DNA from: Alphaproteobacteria bacterium
GTDB taxonomy: Bacteria > Pseudomonadota > Alphaproteobacteria > SMXS01
DNA length: 33,040 bases
Direction of reading: 5' to 3'
Assembly: GCA_028284945.1 (NCBI GenBank)
Contig: JANQQJ010000027.1
Span: forward strand, 1 to 33,040
A program made the translations under genes and the position numbers. Below the pieces are notes generated by a model, which was not told where the DNA came from, searched no databases, and saw only the letters and a list, made by a program, of their open reading frames with translations. Shown piece after piece: positions 16,935 through 25,933 of the stretch (positions are counted from its first letter, which is position 1; each line of letters begins with the position of its first letter).

Positions 16935-18989
16935 TCAGCTGCCTATCCGGCCGCCGCCTTTCTTGGTGACCACCACCACCGATGGCCGCGGTGGCATATC
17001 ATCCTCAAAATCGGGCCAGCGGGTGGCCGGGTCTTCGAAAGTCGAGGGGCGTCCATGTCCTACCCATTGTGCCGCGCTTCTGTCGCCTGGGTGCTGGATG
17101 GCCAGAAACAGGGTTTCACCGTCGGGCGTGAATTTCGGCCCGCAAACTTCCGCACCAACCGGCGCACGGAAGAACATTTTGCCCAGCCCCCTTTCGGCCG
17201 CCTCGGTACCGAGCCACCAGATGCCGTCGGCTGTAATCCCGTCCGGCACCGAACCTTTTGGCAGGTCTGGGTCCCGGACACCCGAATTGAGCGCCCACGC
17301 GCCCCCCTGATCGGTTGCGATCCATAGGCCGCCAACCGGATCTGTTGCAGCATTGTCTGGCGAGTTGAACCAGCCATCGGCGCTGATGCCCGGGTTCCAT
17401 AAGGCGTCGATCCCGTCACGAGAGGGATCGCCGCCTCTGACCAGAATGTTCCAATCCGCCGTTGCGGCGGAATGGTCTCCGTCCAGCGGTGTAATTTCGA
17501 CAATATGCCCGGACCGATTGTTGTCTCGCGGATTGGCAGCGTCCGCGCCGGGCTGGCCCTCCTTGCCGCGGCGGCTGTTGTTGGTCAGCATGACATAGAC
17601 CTTACCGGTCACCTTGTTCGGTTCCACGTCTTCGGGCCGGTCCATAGGCGTGGCGCCGAGCAAATCAGCGGCGCGGCGCGCTTCGATCAATACCTGGGCC
17701 TGGCTGTCAAAGTCATTGGTCTCGTCAAGCCCGCTCTGGCCATGGACGAGGGGTAGCCAGGTCAGTGTGCCATCGGGGTCGAAGCGGGCGACGGACAACA
17801 CGCCGCTGTCCAACAAGTCGGCATTGGCGGCACGGTGATCGGGATCGACCGGCTGATCTGATACGAACCGATACAGATATTCAAACCGGGCATCATCCCC
17901 CATATAGACGACCACCCGGCCGTCTTCGTTGATGATCGATTCGGCGCCTTCATGGAAGAAGCGGCCCAATGCGGTGCGTTTCACCGGGGTCGATTCGGGA
18001 TCCAGCGGATCAACCTCGACCACCCAGCCAAACCGGTTGGGCTCGTTGGGTTCAATCTCCGTGTTGAACCGGTCCTCTTCCAGCTTCCAGATGCGGCTGG
18101 TGGGCAGCCCGTAGCGCGCATAGCGCGAAGCCCTCGACTCACCCTCAGGCAGATTGGTACCGAAATAGAGATGAACGTTTTCTTCAGCCATCAGATAGGT
18201 GCCCCAGGGGGTTATGCCGCCTGCGCAGTTGTTCAGTGTGCCCAGCACATGGGTGCCGCCGGGGTCCGCATTGGTCTGCAGCCAGGGGTGACCTGCTGCC
18301 GGTCCCGCAATACGCATGGGCGTGGATGCTGTAATGCGTCGGGCATAGGGGCTGTTCTCAACAACAGACCATTTGCCGCCCTCTTTCTTGACCTCAATAA
18401 CCGATCCGCCATGCGCGGCAATGATTGTCTCTGACCGTTGGCGCAGCATTTGGGCAAGTTCGTCTTCATTCAAGCCTTCCGCCAGTTCCGTCGGTACAAG
18501 CTCGCGTTTGGCATTGAACGTGAAATAGGACGGAAACATCACCTCAAGCGAGACGAACTCATGATTGACGCAGAGCAGTCCATGGTCGCTGTTATTCGAG
18601 CCATAGGGCAGAGGGACAAAGCCGATATAGTCGTTGTTGTAGCCGAACTGCGTGGCCTGGCAGGTGCCGGTCTGGCCGGACGGATCGAAGGATGGTGCGC
18701 CCGGTAGCACGGCATCGCCCCAGCGAATCAAAACGTCGGCCTGATACCCTTCGGGAACATGAATGGTCGCGTCGACGCCGTGTTCGATTTCCTCGAAGGA
18801 GACGCTGGGGTTGTTTGCTGCATGAACTGTGGCACCCCCCAACAGCGCCAGGGGGCTAACGGTTGCTGCAACCGCGGTTGCCGTTGCCGCGCCTCGCATT
18901 AAGGCCCTGCGGCTGACGCGTGCGGTAATTACATCTTCCAGCGTCGGTTGGGTTAGCGATCTGATGGGCTGGTCGTCGTCTTGAAACAT
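16935..18989 (-). CDS. phoX: PhoX-family alkaline phosphatase (DUF839), Tat-exported
   Basis: This 684-residue protein has the size and architecture of PhoX. It starts with a twin-arginine signal (S-R-R-A-L-M-R-G at about residues 26-33, then an Ala/Val-rich hydrophobic stretch ending A-T-V-H-A). Next comes the PhoX core: V-N-H-E-F-V near residue 158, T-H-V-L-G-T-L-N-N-C-A-G-G-I-T-P-W-G-T-Y-L-M-A-E-E-N, F-G-W-V-V-E-V-D-P, A-E-S-I-I-N-E-D-G-R-V-V-V-Y-M-G-D-D, and the late T-N-N-S-R-R-G. PhoX enzymes are iron-calcium phosphomonoesterases that release phosphate from organic esters in the periplasm under phosphate limitation. AAGGA lies seven bases before the ATG. It is divergent from a small ABM protein. 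Confidence 0.9.
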   Translation of the reverse strand: MFQDDDQPIRSLTQPTLEDVITARVSRRALMRGAATATAVAATVSPLALLGGATVHAANNPSVSFEEIEHGVDATIHVPEGYQADVLIRWGDAVLPGAPSFDPSGQTGTCQATQFGYNNDYIGFVPLPYGSNNSDHGLLCVNHEFVSLEVMFPSYFTFNAKRELVPTELAEGLNEDELAQMLRQRSETIIAAHGGSVIEVKKEGGKWSVVENSPYARRITASTPMRIAGPAAGHPWLQTNADPGGTHVLGTLNNCAGGITPWGTYLMAEENVHLYFGTNLPEGESRASRYARYGLPTSRIWKLEEDRFNTEIEPNEPNRFGWVVEVDPLDPESTPVKRTALGRFFHEGAESIINEDGRVVVYMGDDARFEYLYRFVSDQPVDPDHRAANADLLDSGVLSVARFDPDGTLTWLPLVHGQSGLDETNDFDSQAQVLIEARRAADLLGATPMDRPEDVEPNKVTGKVYVMLTNNSRRGKEGQPGADAANPRDNNRSGHIVEITPLDGDHSAATADWNILVRGGDPSRDGIDALWNPGISADGWFNSPDNAATDPVGGLWIATDQGGAWALNSGVRDPDLPKGSVPDGITADGIWWLGTEAAERGLGKMFFRAPVGAEVCGPKFTPDGETLFLAIQHPGDRSAAQWVGHGRPSTFEDPATRWPDFEDDMPPRPSVVVVTKKGGGRIGS

Positions 18990-19015
18990 CGGCAGGTCCT
19001 TAGTTGGTCACCACC

Positions 19016-19052
19016 ATTATATGATGCATTTTCCAGCATAGGCTCATGGCAG
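19016..19052 (-). promoter_or_regulatory. Putative phoX promoter with a weak Pho-box-like element
   Basis: On the minus strand a perfect TATAAT lies at 19021-19016. Upstream, CTGCCAT (19052-19046) followed after four bases by CTATGCT vaguely matches the two CTGTCAT-type PhoB half-sites. No TTGACA-like -35 is present, as is usual for PhoB-activated promoters. The half-site match is poor in the second copy. Confidence 0.3.
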
Positions 19053-19071
19053 ATTTATGAAGGACTCGATC

Positions 19072-19386
19072 ATGAAAAAGGGCGCATATGCCGTCATTTT
19101 CTCCAACCGGTTGCGCGACCCGGCCCCGGGGTATGATGACACCAAGGACCGAATCCTCGCCCTAGCCGAAATCCAGCCAGGGTATTTGGGCCACATGGCC
19201 GTTCGGGACGCTGACCGTATGGGCGTCACTGTCAGCTATTGGGAATCAGAAGACGCCATCAAGGCCTGGAAAGCCCAAGCCGAGCACGCAACAGCTCGCC
19301 GCATGGGCCGCGAAAAATTCTATGAGTGGTTTCGCTTGGAAGTCTGCCGCATTGAGCGGTTCTATGACTTTGAGGCGGGGAGGTAG
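19072..19386 (+). CDS. ABM-fold antibiotic biosynthesis monooxygenase family protein
   Basis: A 104-residue protein with the short ABM ferredoxin-like fold: strand Y-A-V-I-F-S-N-R-L, a helix with T-K-D-R-I-L-A-L-A-E-I-Q-P-G-Y-L-G, then V-T-V-S-Y-W-E-S-E-D-A-I-K-A-W-K-A-Q-A-E-H, and a final E-V-C-R-I-E-R-F-Y. The W-x(5)-H helix is typical of the heme-degrading-monooxygenase-like COG2329 group. An upstream ATG at 19057 exists, but AAGGA (19060-19064) lies seven bases before the ATG at 19072, so that start is used. Function is unknown; it is divergent from phoX with 82 bases between the starts. A palindromic repeat follows. Confidence 0.85.
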   Translation: MKKGAYAVIFSNRLRDPAPGYDDTKDRILALAEIQPGYLGHMAVRDADRMGVTVSYWESEDAIKAWKAQAEHATARRMGREKFYEWFRLEVCRIERFYDFEAGR

Positions 19387-19403
19387 TTGGGGGTCTCCAG
19401 GCC

Positions 19404-19504
19404 GTCATTGCGAGGAGGCAGAGCCGACGAAGCAATCCACTTAATCATCAAGTGGAACCATGGAATGGATTGCCGCGCCGTCCGAAGGGACGGCTCGCAA
19501 TGAC
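19404..19504. repeat. Palindromic dispersed repeat, copy 1
   Basis: The 101-base element is bounded by an 11-base perfect inverted repeat (GTCATTGCGAG/CTCGCAATGAC). Inside lie GCAATCCA/TGGATTGC (19432-19439 and 19466-19473), an apical CCACTT/AAGTGG stem, and a side hairpin CCGTCC-GAAG-GGACGG. It fills the convergent gap between the ABM gene and grxD. The sequence type is common between genes in alphaproteobacteria. A second, inverted copy is at 24460-24560. Confidence 0.9.
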
Positions 19505-19519
19505 ATCCAACAAGATAAC

Positions 19520-19858
19520 TCAAACGTATTCCGGCTCGAATCCCTTGGACTTCATGTATTCGTGCAACTCGCCCGCCTCATACATCTCGCGCATGATGTC
19601 GCAGCCGCCAACGAATTCGCCCTTCACATAAAGCTGGGGAATTGTCGGCCAGTCACTGAATTCCTTGATGCCCTCGCGCAGATCATCGTTCTGAAGCACA
19701 TCGATGTCCTTAAACTGGATCGCCATGCGGCTGAGAATCTCAACCGAGGTCGCGGAAAAGCCGCATTGTGGGAACATGGCTGATCCCTTCATGAACAGGA
19801 CCACGTCATTGTTCGTGACCGTCTCTGAAATAAAGTCGTGAACCGGATTGTCGCTCAT
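19520..19858 (-). CDS. grxD: Monothiol glutaredoxin, Grx4 family
   Basis: The 112-residue protein has the monothiol active site C-G-F-S at residues 32-35 with the preceding F-M-K-G (glutathione-binding lysine). Further glutathione-contact segments are W-P-T-I-P-Q-L-Y-V-K-G-E-F-V-G-G-C-D-I and the late E-M-Y-E-A-G-E-L. Such proteins bind a glutathione-ligated [2Fe-2S] cluster as dimers, or as heterodimers with BolA, and transfer iron-sulfur clusters. The bolA gene is immediately upstream (12-base gap), which fits this partnership. It is the last gene of the purC-purS-purQ-purL-bolA-grxD run and is followed by the palindromic repeat that may act as its terminator. AAAGGG precedes the start. Confidence 0.95.
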   Translation of the reverse strand: MSDNPVHDFISETVTNNDVVLFMKGSAMFPQCGFSATSVEILSRMAIQFKDIDVLQNDDLREGIKEFSDWPTIPQLYVKGEFVGGCDIMREMYEAGELHEYMKSKGFEPEYV

Positions 19859-19870
19859 TTGGAGCCCTTT

Positions 19871-20104
19871 CTAGTCGGGTGCAGAGGTCTGCAATGCCAA
19901 GGCATGCAACGCCTCACCCATATTGCCTTTGAGCGCTTTATAGACGATCTGGTGCTGCTGGACCCGGCTTTTCCCCCGAAACGCCTCGGATACAACATGC
20001 GCCGCGTAATGATCGCCATCGCCGCGCAGATCGTCGATCTTGACCGTTGCGTCAGGCAGGGCCTCTTTGATCAGGCCTTCGATTTCAGCGGCGGTCATTG
20101 CCAT
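19871..20104 (-). CDS. BolA/IbaG family iron-sulfur regulator
   Basis: The 77-residue product is a short BolA-fold protein: helix I-E-G-L-I-K-E-A-L-P-D-A, strand V-K-I-D-D-L, loop R-G-D-G-D-H-Y-A-A-H-V-V-S, the helix after F-R-G-K-S-R-V-Q-Q-H-Q-I-V-Y-K-A-L, and the conserved late G-N-M-G-E-A-L-H-A-L-A-L. The H-Q motif histidine that serves as a cluster ligand in BolA-Grx complexes is present. It acts with the monothiol glutaredoxin encoded next. The ATG at 20104 or the one at 20098 could start it; no strong ribosome binding site distinguishes them. It follows purL after 17 bases. Confidence 0.9.
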   Translation of the reverse strand: MAMTAAEIEGLIKEALPDATVKIDDLRGDGDHYAAHVVSEAFRGKSRVQQHQIVYKALKGNMGEALHALALQTSAPD

Positions 20105-20121
20105 CAGGTAGGTCCAGAAGT

Positions 20122-22290
20122 TTAGGGCGTGGCCATATAGTCAGGCAGCCAGTGCTCGTTCGTCTCGCTCAGTGTGGCTACCGATATGGCATCGCTGCCG
20201 GAAATTTTCAATGTGTCACCGCCCGTCGTGCCCAGGATTGAAGCGGTTACACCAGCAGCCTCGGCTTTAGCCAACACCGCATCAGCATTGGTGGTTGCGA
20301 CCACATAGCGCGCCTGGTCTTCTCCAAAAAGGCTGCCCGCCGTGGTATCGATATCCAGTGATGCGCCGATGACTGCGGCCATGGCCATCTCGGCCACCGC
20401 GACAAGCAGCCCGCCACCGGAGACGTCGTGGCTTGCCGTCAGTAATGACTGAGTGATCAGGTCGCGCACAAATTCCCCGTGGCGGCGCTCGGCCTGAAGG
20501 TCGACACGCGGTGAGGGGCCGTCTTCGCTATCAAGAATTTCGCGCAAATAGAGTGATTGTCCCAGATGGCCTGCGCTCTCACCGACCATGATAAGCGTTT
20601 CGCCATCGCCATAAGCAACACCGACGCGTTGGTCGATATCGCCGATCAGCCCTACGCCACCGATTGCAGGGGTCGGTAGAATGGCCTGGCCATTGGTTTC
20701 GTTATAGAGCGACACATTGCCGGAAATGACCGGGTAGTCGAGTGCGGCACAGGCTTCCGCCATGCCCTCGATGCAGCCGACGAACTGGCCCATGATTTCC
20801 GGTTTTTCCGGATTGCCGAAGTTCAGGCAGTTGGTGATGGCCAGCGGGGTCGCGCCGGTGGCGCTGATATTCCGATAGGTTTCAGCGACGGCCTGTTTGC
20901 CGCCCTCAACCGGATCGGCCTTGCAGTAGCGCGGATTAACGTCGGTCGTCACGGCCAGGCCCTTATCTGTGCCATGCACACGGACCATCCCGGCATCGCC
21001 ACCCGGCCGGCCGACCGTATCGCCCATCACCATGTGGTCGTATTGCTCCCAGATCCAGCGCTTGGAGGCCAGGTCTGGACAGGCAAGAAGTGTCAGCAAC
21101 GCGTCTTCAACATTGTCTGGATCAGGGACTGACGCGATATCCGGGTTGGCCGGCGTTGGTACATGCGGCCGATCATAATTGGGCGCATCCTCAACCAGGG
21201 GCGGAACCGGAATATCGGCCACCACGTTGCCATGGTGGCGCAGGGTAAGGTGTTTCGTATCCGTCACTTTGCCGATAACGGCGAAGTCCAGATCCCATTT
21301 GCGGAACACGGCGTGAGCCTCTTCTTCCGCACCGGGGCGCAATACCATCAGCATGCGCTCCTGGCTTTCCGACAGCATCATTTCATAGGCGGTCATGCCG
21401 GTTTCGCGCTGGGGTACCTGATCGAGATCGAGCTCAAGACCGACTTCGCCCTTTGAGGCCATCTCAACCGACGAAGAGGTGAGACCGGCCGCACCCATAT
21501 CCTGAATCGCGACAATGGCGTCGGAGGCCATCAGTTCAAGACAGGCTTCGATCAGCAGCTTTTCCGTGAACGGATCACCTACTTGAACGGTGGGGCGCTT
21601 TTCTTCGGAATCTTCAGCAAACTCAGCCGACGCCATGGTGGCGCCATGAATGCCGTCGCGGCCCGTTTTCGAGCCGACATAGACCACCGGATTGCCGATG
21701 CCTGCGGCGGCTGAATAGAAAATCTTGTCCTGTTCGGCCACGCCGACCGTCATCGCGTTGACCAGAATATTGCCGTTATAGGCCGGGTGGAAATCGCACT
21801 CACCGCCAATGGTCGGCACGCCGACACAATTGCCATAGCCGCCAATGCCCGCCACGACGCCAGAAACCAGGTGCTTGGTCTTGGGGTGATCCGGGCTGCC
21901 AAAGCGCAGCGCGTTCATATTTGCAACCGGCCGCGCGCCCATGGTGAAGACGTCGCGCAAAATACCGCCGACGCCGGTCGCGGCGCCCTGATAGGGCTCG
22001 ATATAGCTAGGGTGGTTATGGCTTTCCATCTTGAAGATAGCGGCCTGACCGTCGCCGATATCGATGACGCCTGCGTTCTCACCAGGCCCACAGATCACCC
22101 AGGGGGCTTCCGTGGGCAGCTTAGCCAGGTGGCGGCGCGAGGATTTGTAGGAACAGTGTTCCGACCACATCACCGAGAAAATCCCAAGCTCTGTGATATT
22201 AGGCTCGCGGCCCATGGCGGTTTTCACCCGCTCATATTCTTCAGCGGAAAGGCCGTGTTCGGCGACGATGTCCGGTGTAATCGCGTTCAT
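20122..22290 (-). CDS. purL: Phosphoribosylformylglycinamidine synthase subunit PurL
   Basis: The 722-residue length is that of the small PurL, which works with separate PurS and PurQ subunits. It catalyses ATP-dependent amidation of FGAR to FGAM in purine synthesis, taking ammonia from PurQ. Visible motifs: [10 protein letters not shown] near residue 45, [22 protein letters not shown] with the ATP-site histidine, [19 protein letters not shown], and in the second half [15 protein letters not shown]. The ATG overlaps the purQ stop as ATGA, so translation is coupled. Confidence 0.97.
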   Translation of the reverse strand: MNAITPDIVAEHGLSAEEYERVKTAMGREPNITELGIFSVMWSEHCSYKSSRRHLAKLPTEAPWVICGPGENAGVIDIGDGQAAIFKMESHNHPSYIEPYQGAATGVGGILRDVFTMGARPVANMNALRFGSPDHPKTKHLVSGVVAGIGGYGNCVGVPTIGGECDFHPAYNGNILVNAMTVGVAEQDKIFYSAAAGIGNPVVYVGSKTGRDGIHGATMASAEFAEDSEEKRPTVQVGDPFTEKLLIEACLELMASDAIVAIQDMGAAGLTSSSVEMASKGEVGLELDLDQVPQRETGMTAYEMMLSESQERMLMVLRPGAEEEAHAVFRKWDLDFAVIGKVTDTKHLTLRHHGNVVADIPVPPLVEDAPNYDRPHVPTPANPDIASVPDPDNVEDALLTLLACPDLASKRWIWEQYDHMVMGDTVGRPGGDAGMVRVHGTDKGLAVTTDVNPRYCKADPVEGGKQAVAETYRNISATGATPLAITNCLNFGNPEKPEIMGQFVGCIEGMAEACAALDYPVISGNVSLYNETNGQAILPTPAIGGVGLIGDIDQRVGVAYGDGETLIMVGESAGHLGQSLYLREILDSEDGPSPRVDLQAERRHGEFVRDLITQSLLTASHDVSGGGLLVAVAEMAMAAVIGASLDIDTTAGSLFGEDQARYVVATTNADAVLAKAEAAGVTASILGTTGGDTLKISGSDAISVATLSETNEHWLPDYMATP

Positions 22291-22949
22291 AGGGCGGCCA
22301 CCAGACTTTCAAAGATTTTGACGCCATCTGTGCCGCCCAGCTCATCACCAATGACGCGTTCCGGGTGCGGCATCATGCCCAGCACGGTCTTTCGCCGATT
22401 GAAAATGCCGGCGATATCGCGTTGCGATCCGTTGGGGTTGTCATTGTGATAACGGAAGGCGACCTGGCCATTGTCTTCCAGCGCGTCAAGCGTGTCCTCA
22501 TCGGCGAAGTAATTGCCGTCGTGGTGGGCGACCGGGATGCTGATCTCCTCGTTCTGGCCAAACTTGTTGGTGAACGGCGAGTCCGTCTGTTCGGCCCGCA
22601 TCCGCACATCGCGGCAGACGAATTTCAGGCTGGCATTGCGCATCAAGGCACCTGGCAAAATCCCAGTCTCAGTCAATACCTGAAAGCCGTTACAGATGCC
22701 CAGCACACGCGTGCCCTGTTTGGCCCGCTCGATCACCTCGCGCATCACAGGCGATTTCCCCGCCATGGCGCCTGCGCGCAGGTAATCGCCATAGGAGAAC
22801 CCGCCGGGGATAACGATCAGATCAAGCTGCGGCAGGTCGCTGTCGCCGTGCCAGACCATTACCGGTTTGGTGCCGCACACCCTTTCGATCGCGACCGCGG
22901 CATCGCGGTCACAGTTCGATCCGGGGAATACGATGACGCCTGCTTTCAT
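22287..22949 (-). CDS. purQ: Phosphoribosylformylglycinamidine synthase subunit PurQ
   Basis: PurQ is the class I glutaminase that feeds ammonia to PurL. The ATG at 22949 (overlapping the purS stop as ATGA) gives 220 residues starting [16 protein letters not shown], the standard PurQ N-terminus. The longer frame to 23006 has no family support. The glutaminase triad is visible: nucleophile Cys in V-L-G-I-C-N-G-F-Q (about residues 84-92), and the late H-P-E in M-M-P-H-P-E-R-V. Also present is [12 protein letters not shown]. It is coupled to purS before and purL after by four-base overlaps. Confidence 0.97.
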   Translation of the reverse strand: MKAGVIVFPGSNCDRDAAVAIERVCGTKPVMVWHGDSDLPQLDLIVIPGGFSYGDYLRAGAMAGKSPVMREVIERAKQGTRVLGICNGFQVLTETGILPGALMRNASLKFVCRDVRMRAEQTDSPFTNKFGQNEEISIPVAHHDGNYFADEDTLDALEDNGQVAFRYHNDNPNGSQRDIAGIFNRRKTVLGMMPHPERVIGDELGGTDGVKIFESLVAAL

Positions 22950-23188
22950 TCCACCAGTTCGATGTCGTAGTTCTCGATAACTGTATTGGCGAGCAGCTTC
23001 TCGCACATGTCTTTGACGGCGGCTTCTGCGGCGACAGGGTCGGTTTCGGCGATTTCCAACTCAAGGAATTTGCCTTGCCGTACATCCTCGACGCCATCAA
23101 AACCAAGCGATTCAAGCGTATGCTGGATCGCTTTGCCTTGCGGGTCGAGAACGCCATTCTTCAAGGTGACGTGAACACGTGCCTTCAC
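22946..23188 (-). CDS. purS: Phosphoribosylformylglycinamidine synthase subunit PurS
   Basis: PurS is the small structural subunit that bridges PurL and PurQ. The start is GTG at 23188: it overlaps the purC stop (GTGA), has GGAGG seven bases upstream inside the end of purC, and yields an 80-residue protein starting with K-A-R-V-H-V-T-L-K, as usual. Further family features are [23 protein letters not shown], and the late [13 protein letters not shown]. The open frame continues upstream to 23338 but that part is antisense-like shadow within purC. Confidence 0.95.
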   Translation of the reverse strand: MKARVHVTLKNGVLDPQGKAIQHTLESLGFDGVEDVRQGKFLELEIAETDPVAAEAAVKDMCEKLLANTVIENYDIELVE

Positions 23189-23952
23189 TGCATTACCTCC
23201 GGACCCTTCATGTCGTGCGGGCCGCTTTCCGGCAGAATGCCGAGCCGCCGTGCGACTTCCTGATAGGCTTCTGCTTCGCCACCCAGGTCGCGGCGGAAGC
23301 GGTCTTTGTCCATTTTTTCGTTGGTCTGCACGTCCCAAAGACGGCAGTTGTCAGGGCTGATCTCGTCAGCCAAGACAATGCGGACCTGATCCTGATCGTC
23401 GTAAAGCCGCCCGAACTCCAGCTTGAAATCGACCAGCTTGATGCCGATGCCGAGAAACAGACCCATCAGGAAATCATTGATGCGCAGTGACATCGACATG
23501 ATTTCGTCAAGCTCGGGCGGTGTGGCCCAGCCAAACGCCGTAACATGTTCTTCTGCGATCAACGGGTCGCCCAACTCGTCGTTCTTGTAGCAATATTCAA
23601 CAATCGACCGGGGCAGGGGCGTGCCTTCCGCGATACCCAGGCGCTTTGCCAGCGACCCGGCTGAAATATTGCGGATAATGACCTCCACCGGCACGATTTC
23701 GACCTCGCGGATCAGCTGCTCGCGCATATTGAGCCGGCGGACAAAGTGAGTCGGGATGCCGATCTCGGCCAGCCTCAGCATGATGAACTCGGAAATCCGG
23801 TTATTCAGCACACCCTTGCCGGTGATCGTACCCTTTTTCTGGTTGTTGAAAGCGGTTGCATCGTCCTTGAAATACTGGACGAGCGTGCCGGGCTCAGGTC
23901 CTTCGAAAAGCACCTTGGCCTTGCCTTCATATATCTGTCTGCGCCTGCTCAT
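23185..23952 (-). CDS. purC: Phosphoribosylaminoimidazole-succinocarboxamide synthase
   Basis: The 255-residue SAICAR synthetase joins aspartate to CAIR with ATP. It has the N-terminal Y-E-G-K-A-K-V-L-F, then D-D-A-T-A-F-N, the I-P-T-H-F-V-R segment, the family signature [17 protein letters not shown], and [10 protein letters not shown] with the [12 protein letters not shown] active-site block. It is the first gene of the minus-strand purine operon that continues with purS, purQ, purL, bolA and grxD. A putative -10 lies about 93 bases upstream. GAAGGAAC lies just before the ATG. Confidence 0.97.
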   Translation of the reverse strand: MSRRRQIYEGKAKVLFEGPEPGTLVQYFKDDATAFNNQKKGTITGKGVLNNRISEFIMLRLAEIGIPTHFVRRLNMREQLIREVEIVPVEVIIRNISAGSLAKRLGIAEGTPLPRSIVEYCYKNDELGDPLIAEEHVTAFGWATPPELDEIMSMSLRINDFLMGLFLGIGIKLVDFKLEFGRLYDDQDQVRIVLADEISPDNCRLWDVQTNEKMDKDRFRRDLGGEAEAYQEVARRLGILPESGPHDMKGPEVMQ

Positions 23953-24044
23953 GGATGTTCCTTCGAAACCCCGCGTTGGCCGGGATCGCGGAGCGCGGGA
24001 CCATAGAGCAAAGCCCGTGTCCCGGCAACGGATTTGGGTGGTTG

Positions 24045-24050
24045 ATTATA
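24045..24050 (-). promoter_or_regulatory. Putative -10 element of the purC operon
   Basis: A perfect TATAAT is present on the minus strand at 24050-24045, predicting a leader of about 87 bases before purC. No clear TTGACA-like -35 lies 16-18 bases upstream. The leader contains a CCCGCG/CGCGGG stem between about 23970 and 24000. Confidence 0.4.
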
Positions 24051-24104
24051 GCCGCGCCGGTCGTTATCTGAGTAAAGTAATTCGTTACTCGCCGGAGATG
24101 CACA

Positions 24105-24431
24105 ATGAACCAGTTCAGCGACCGTGAAAAAGCCTTTGAAGCCAAATTCGTTCATGATGAAGAGCTTCAGTTCAAGGTCGGTGCCCGCCGCAATAAATTA
24201 TTGGGGCTCTGGGCCGCCGAGCTGATGGGGATCGAGGGTGACGATGCTGCTTCCTATGCTGTTGAAGTCGTAAAATCGGACTTTGAAGAGGCCGGTGACG
24301 AAGACGTTTACCGCAAGGTCAAGGGTGACCTGGATGCCAAACACCTGGACATTTCGGAACATCGTGTCCGCAAGGCGATGGAAGATCTGATGGGCGAAGC
24401 CCGCACGCAGATCATGAATGAGATTAGCTAG
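24105..24431 (+). CDS. DUF1476 protein, F1-ATPase inhibitor subunit zeta
   Basis: The 108-residue helical protein has all marks of DUF1476: F-S-D-R-E-K-A-F-E-A-K-F near the start, D-E-E-L-Q-F-K-V-G-A-R-R-N-K-L-L-G-L-W-A-A-E, then E-G-D-D-A-A-S-Y-A, and a C-terminal helix with R-V-R-K-A-M-E-D-L-M-G-E-A. In alphaproteobacteria this family is the zeta subunit that inhibits ATP hydrolysis by the F1 ATPase through its N-terminal inhibitory segment. It sits between purC (divergent) and purB (convergent), a conserved alphaproteobacterial position. GGAG precedes the ATG. Upstream is AGTAA-TTCG-TTACT, a short stem near 24076-24089. Confidence 0.92.
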   Translation: MNQFSDREKAFEAKFVHDEELQFKVGARRNKLLGLWAAELMGIEGDDAASYAVEVVKSDFEEAGDEDVYRKVKGDLDAKHLDISEHRVRKAMEDLMGEARTQIMNEIS

Positions 24432-24459
24432 GTCTTGCTGCTGACAACGTTCCTAACCC

Positions 24460-24560
24460 GTCATCGCGAGGCTGCGTAGCAGCCGCGGCGATCCATCTTT
24501 GTCTCAGATGTCTGCGGAATTCTGGATTGCTTCGTCGGCCACTGTCCTCCTCGCAATGAC
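24460..24560. repeat. Palindromic dispersed repeat, copy 2 (inverted relative to copy 1)
   Basis: The element is also 101 bases long. Its ends GTCATCGCGAG and CTCGCAATGAC pair with one wobble, and its right arm (TGGATTGCTTCGTCGGC...) matches the reverse complement of the left arm of copy 1. The side hairpin here is GGCTGC-GTA-GCAGCC where copy 1 has CCGTCC-GAAG-GGACGG. It fills the convergent gap between DUF1476 and purB and can serve as a bidirectional transcript end. Confidence 0.9.
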
Positions 24561-24575
24561 GCAAATTGCGGCGGT

Positions 24576-25883
24576 CTAAGCCTGACCGAACACCCGTTTG
24601 AATATCGTGTCGACATGCTTGGTGTGATAGCCAAGGTCGAACATTTCTTCGAGAACATCGTCACCCAGCGTGACGTCGTTATCGGCCTTCAGTAGTGACA
24701 GGAAGTCCGCGTCTTCGCCCTTCTGGGCCGCGTCCCAGACTTGCATGGCGTTGCGCTGCACCAGCCTATAGGCGTCTTCACGGGATGTCCCTGCCTGGGT
24801 CATGGCAAGCATTACCCGCTGCGAGAACACCAGCCCGCCCAGCTTGTTGAGGTTGCGTTCCATCCCTTCGGGATAGACCACCAGCTTGTCCATCACACCG
24901 GTCAGCCGGTTGAGGGCAAAGTCCAGGGTCACTGTTGCGTCGGGGCCGATGCCCCGTTCGACGGACGAGTGCGAGATATCCCGTTCGTGCCAGAGCGCGA
25001 CATTCTCCATCGCCGGGATTGTGGCCATGCGCACCAGCCGGGCCAGTCCGGTCAGGTTTTCGGTCAGCACCGGGTTGCGCTTATGCGGCATCGCTGACGA
25101 GCCTTTCTGGCCCGGTGAGAAATATTCTTCGGCTTCCAGCACCTCTGTGCGCTGCAGGTGGCGGATTTCCGTCGCCAGACGTTCGATACAGCTGGCGACC
25201 ACGCCCAGCGTCGCAAAGAACATGGCGTGCCGGTCACGCGGAATGACCTGAGTTGAGACCGGTTCGGCCTCCAGCCCCATGGCTTTGGCCACATGTTCCT
25301 CAACGCGCGGATCGATATTGGCAAAGGTGCCCACCGCGCCAGAGATCGCGCAGGTGGCGATTTCCTTGCGGGCCATGATCAGCCGCTCGCGGCAACGGTC
25401 AAACTCCGCATAGGCCTGCGCCAGCTTCAGTCCAAAGGTTGTCGGCTCGGCGTGAATGCCATGGCTGCGGCCAATGGTGACGCTGTCCTTGTGTTCATAG
25501 GCACGACGTTTGAGCACCTCAAGCAGCGCTTCCGTGTCGGCGATCAGCAGGTCGGCTGCGCGGGTCAGCTGGACGTTCAGGCAGGTGTCCAAAACGTCCG
25601 AAGAGGTCATGCCCTGATGCACAAAACGCGCTTCTTCACCGACATGCTCCGCCAGATTGGTCAGAAACGCGATCACGTCGTGTTTTACTTCGCGCTCGAT
25701 GGCGTCGATGCGGTCGACCTCAAATGCGCCGCGTTCCCAGACCGCCTTGGCGGCCTCCTTGGGAATAACGCCCAGTTCAGCCAGTGCATCGCAAGCGTGC
25801 GCCTCGATCTCCAGCCAGATCTGGAACTTGCTTTCGGGCTCCCAGATGGCAGCCATTTCAGGTCGTGTATATCGCGGAATCAT
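24576..25883 (-). CDS. purB: Adenylosuccinate lyase
   Basis: The 435-residue lyase cleaves SAICAR to AICAR and adenylosuccinate to AMP, both releasing fumarate. The fumarase/aspartase superfamily signature G-S-S-A-M-P-H-K-R-N-P is at about residue 260-270 (flexible catalytic loop with its serine). Other motifs are T-S-S-D-V-L-D-T near residue 90, G-R-S-H-G-I-H-A-E-P near 140 with the catalytic His, and E-R-D-I-S-H-S-S-V-E-R. Length fits the bacterial PurB of the Bacillus type. It is transcribed from the minus strand, convergent with DUF1476, 50 bases after a small secreted hypothetical protein. Confidence 0.97.
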   Translation of the reverse strand: MIPRYTRPEMAAIWEPESKFQIWLEIEAHACDALAELGVIPKEAAKAVWERGAFEVDRIDAIEREVKHDVIAFLTNLAEHVGEEARFVHQGMTSSDVLDTCLNVQLTRAADLLIADTEALLEVLKRRAYEHKDSVTIGRSHGIHAEPTTFGLKLAQAYAEFDRCRERLIMARKEIATCAISGAVGTFANIDPRVEEHVAKAMGLEAEPVSTQVIPRDRHAMFFATLGVVASCIERLATEIRHLQRTEVLEAEEYFSPGQKGSSAMPHKRNPVLTENLTGLARLVRMATIPAMENVALWHERDISHSSVERGIGPDATVTLDFALNRLTGVMDKLVVYPEGMERNLNKLGGLVFSQRVMLAMTQAGTSREDAYRLVQRNAMQVWDAAQKGEDADFLSLLKADNDVTLGDDVLEEMFDLGYHTKHVDTIFKRVFGQA

Positions 25884-25933
25884 GAGCGTGAGGTACCAGA
25901 CTGTGCGGTAGGCAGCAAGCTAAGCCTTCCGCC

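Noticed and set aside
23953-24104. Purine riboswitch in front of purC
   Set aside because: The leader is too short and lacks the conserved purine-aptamer loop sequences; only a -10 and a short GC stem are visible.
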